Shown here: positions 6,093-7,522 of the stretch, in pieces
Numbering within the stretch: position 1 is the stretch's first letter
Layout: every line of letters begins with the position of its first letter
Assembly (NCBI GenBank): GCA_947175585.1
Contig: CAMWNL010000069.1
Location: 1-7,522, forward strand
DNA from: an uncultured Bacteroidales bacterium
GTDB taxonomy: Bacteria; Bacteroidota; Bacteroidia; Bacteroidales; Muribaculaceae
Direction of reading: 5' to 3'
Length of the DNA stretch: 7,522 bases
The notes under the pieces: generated by a model
Told to the model about the DNA's origin: nothing
Databases searched by the model: none
The model's input: only the letters and a program-made list of their open reading frames with translations
Made by a program: the position numbers and the translations under genes

Positions 6093-6814
6093 TGTCTGAA
6101 TACATATCCGGTAACGGAGAGTTTCGACACCCACGGTTGGGGGTTGTGAGGTTTGTCGTGCGTAGACAGGCCCGGAAGTTTGTAGCGCGATGGAAGGGGG
6201 GAATACTGCATCTCACATTGCCTCCATATACGGGTCTGTCGGATCTCGAACGGGCTCTTGACTCGATGATGCCACGGCTATTAGTGCGTAGACATGCAGA
6301 CTCGTTATATGAGTTCGGTCGTGATATGAGATTTGAGCTGTTTTCGGTTAAAATTGTCGGAGTGGACAATTATAATGACAGGTGTACACTTCACCGCACG
6401 GATAAGGTTAATTATGAGATAAGGATTGATAAAACCGTTGACCTCGGGGCTCCTGAAGTAATAGAGGCTGTTGCACGGATGATGAAGAGTATTGCGCGAT
6501 ATATCGCTCAGGCAGTGTTGTTGCAGCGTGCGGCTGTAATTGCAGGTCGCCTCGGAGTAAGACCGGCAGAATGGCGCCTGACGTCGGGTCGCAAGACGTT
6601 GGGACGCTGCGATTCGCGTAGGGTGATTTCTTTGAGTGTGGTACTGGCGTTCCTCCCGGAAGAACTGCGCGACTATGTAGTCTGTCATGAATTGGCTCAT
6701 CTGACAGAGATGAATCATTCGCCTAAATTTCATGCCCTTTGTGACAGATACTGTAACGGACGGGAGGCTGAACTCGAACGCAAGCTAAAGCAATTCCATA
6801 TCCCCCTGCCTTAA
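6092..6814 (+). CDS. YgjP/DUF45-type zinc metallopeptidase (SprT/M48-like)
   Basis: This 240-aa protein is predicted to be a cytoplasmic zinc-dependent peptidase of the YgjP/DUF45 (WLM-related) group. There is no signal peptide or membrane helix. The C-terminal half carries the zinc site HELAH (His199, Glu200, His203) followed by MNHSPKFHALC, where His209 would be part of the conserved HSxxF motif. The N-terminal 80 residues form the usual lead-in with FVVRRQARKF and a DLERAL segment. The strand before the active site reads LGRCDSRRVISLS (170-182), where most relatives have WGSC; the Trp and Ser are replaced here. The ATG at 6092 overlaps the nadK stop by one base, implying translational coupling. 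Substrates of this group are poorly known, and a direct link to NADP metabolism is not supported beyond co-transcription. Confidence 0.85.
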   Translation: MSEYISGNGEFRHPRLGVVRFVVRRQARKFVARWKGGILHLTLPPYTGLSDLERALDSMMPRLLVRRHADSLYEFGRDMRFELFSVKIVGVDNYNDRCTLHRTDKVNYEIRIDKTVDLGAPEVIEAVARMMKSIARYIAQAVLLQRAAVIAGRLGVRPAEWRLTSGRKTLGRCDSRRVISLSVVLAFLPEELRDYVVCHELAHLTEMNHSPKFHALCDRYCNGREAELERKLKQFHIPLP

Positions 6815-6827
6815 CCCTTAAATTATT

Positions 6828-7454
6828 TCAAGACTCCGCTTCGGGAGTGTCTTCGATGACTGTCTCCTCGTCTTCTTCGTCATAGGAGTCGTCGAGTTCG
6901 GACGGATGTTTAAGAAAATATTGCCGTAGCATTTCGGAAATGTCAAAATAGAAGCCTTCAGGATCATTGGCATTACGCTGTTTGACACTTATTACGTCAT
7001 AGCTCGGTGCTTCGAAACGCTGACCGGTGGCAATAAATCCGGCGAGATTCAAGAAGTCATATTCGTGTTCGGGGTAGACGACTATTCTTGCTGTCTCGGG
7101 ATCAGTGCCTAATCCTGATGATGCGATTACAAGTAAAATATGATTAAGCTTATATTGCCATATTTTAGCAAGATCATATTTCTTATTTTTCTCGTAGTTG
7201 TAAACACGGTGTACGAGCTGCTGGATATTGACCGGATTGTCTTCGATGGCTGCCACTGCATAGTCAAGCACCATCTGTCGTTCTGAACGCGATGGGTCGG
7301 CTTTCTGGTAAATCGGTTTCAGCACGTCAAGCTGCTTAGCCATGAATATCGGTCTATATGGGTCATAGTCTTCTTGAAAAAGCGTGCCGTAGTAGAAGTA
7401 TTGAAACTGCTCTTCTGTCATGGTCGTGTCATTGGCCATGAAGCTTTTTAACAA
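6828..7454 (-). CDS. DUF4919-type Bacteroidota protein, probably lacking its true N-terminus
   Basis: From the TTG at 7452-7454 this gives 208 aa of unknown function. The pattern QFQYFYYGTLFQEDYDPYR (about residues 16-34) and the following helical region with YDLAKIWQYKLNHIL (93-107) resemble DUF4919, a family of about 200-230 aa in Bacteroidales usually made with a signal peptide. That assignment is from memory. The C-terminus is acidic (about 190-208, DEEDEET). No signal peptide follows from the TTG, or from the ATG at 7437-7439. Upstream in the same frame the sequence still looks like family N-terminal sequence (TDPDSVVYYPVLL), but it is cut off by TAG at 7497-7499. The gene may therefore be a pseudogene or start late. 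It converges on the metalloprotease with a 13-base gap. Confidence 0.65.
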   Translation of the reverse strand: MLKSFMANDTTMTEEQFQYFYYGTLFQEDYDPYRPIFMAKQLDVLKPIYQKADPSRSERQMVLDYAVAAIEDNPVNIQQLVHRVYNYEKNKKYDLAKIWQYKLNHILLVIASSGLGTDPETARIVVYPEHEYDFLNLAGFIATGQRFEAPSYDVISVKQRNANDPEGFYFDISEMLRQYFLKHPSELDDSYDEEDEETVIEDTPEAES

Positions 7455-7522
7455 GACGGGATAATAAACTACAGAGTCGGGGTCAGTCGAAGCTGCCTAA
7501 ATGGCCGCAAGATCGGGTTTGC
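7455..7522 (-). other. In-frame upstream coding-like sequence interrupted by an amber codon
   Basis: Reading the minus strand in the DUF4919 frame from 7520, the window edge gives KPDLAAI, then TAG (7497-7499), then AASTDPDSVVYYPV down to the TTG at 7454. Both sides look like continuous family sequence; I recall relatives with a DxxxI...DPxSxxYYPxL pattern just after the signal peptide. The TAG would stand where a Glu, Gln or Lys is expected. It could be a nonsense mutation or a read error. The signal peptide, if any, lies beyond the window. Confidence 0.45.

Noticed and set aside
6305..6733. Antisense open frame of 142 codons opposite the metalloprotease
   Set aside because: It lies wholly inside a gene with a recognisable active site and intact frame, has no family features, and no start signal was seen.
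6832..6851. Possible bidirectional terminator between the convergent genes
   Set aside because: ACTCC and GGAGT pair for only five bases around a six-base loop, lie inside the DUF4919 coding end, and are not followed by a U-run on either strand.

Overview
The window reads as ordinary chromosome of a gut-type member of the order Bacteroidales, most like Muribaculaceae or Bacteroidaceae. The evidence is the protein flavour: a PdxJ with the Bacteroidota-type N-terminus, the pdxJ-exbB-exbD-tonB order, a CBS-associated C-terminal domain next to NAD kinase, and a DUF4919-type protein. The promoter signals also fit, with TAnnTTTG-like -7 boxes in AT-rich intergenic DNA, mid-range GC elsewhere and mostly weak Shine-Dalgarno sequences. 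The family assignment is inference. No rRNA, tRNA, CRISPR, insertion sequence or phage gene is visible.

Left block, minus strand, 1-1822: a MacA-like membrane-fusion (HlyD family) protein is followed 19 bases later by a MacB/LolD-type ABC ATPase that runs off the left edge. Together they look like the first two genes of a MacAB-type efflux or envelope transport operon whose FtsX-like permease(s) should lie outside the window. A promoter-like sequence inside an 8-bp inverted repeat sits directly upstream.

Middle block, minus strand, 1960-4741: pdxJ, exbB, exbD and tonB are closely spaced and probably form one transcription unit. PdxJ makes pyridoxine 5'-phosphate. ExbB-ExbD-TonB form a proton-motive-force motor that energises TonB-dependent outer-membrane transport. 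The pdxJ leader contains a 10-bp hairpin just before the start codon.

Right block, plus strand, 4872-6814: a 116-aa protein, NAD kinase and a YgjP/DUF45-type zinc metalloprotease are packed with gaps of 9 and -1 bases. The 116-aa protein looks like only the C-terminal half of the CBS-domain protein that normally accompanies NAD kinase in Bacteroidota. The promoters for this operon and for pdxJ appear to face each other within 130 bases.

Right edge, minus strand, 6828-7522: a DUF4919-type protein ends 13 bases from the metalloprotease in convergent orientation. Its reading frame appears to continue upstream through an in-frame TAG at 7497-7499, so the gene may be broken near its N-terminus.

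No stretch longer than 137 bases lacks a gene. I see no convincing new multi-gene system. The points most worth checking are the CBS-less protein fused in operon to nadK, the amber codon in the DUF4919 gene, and the compact regulatory DNA between pdxJ and the nadK operon.
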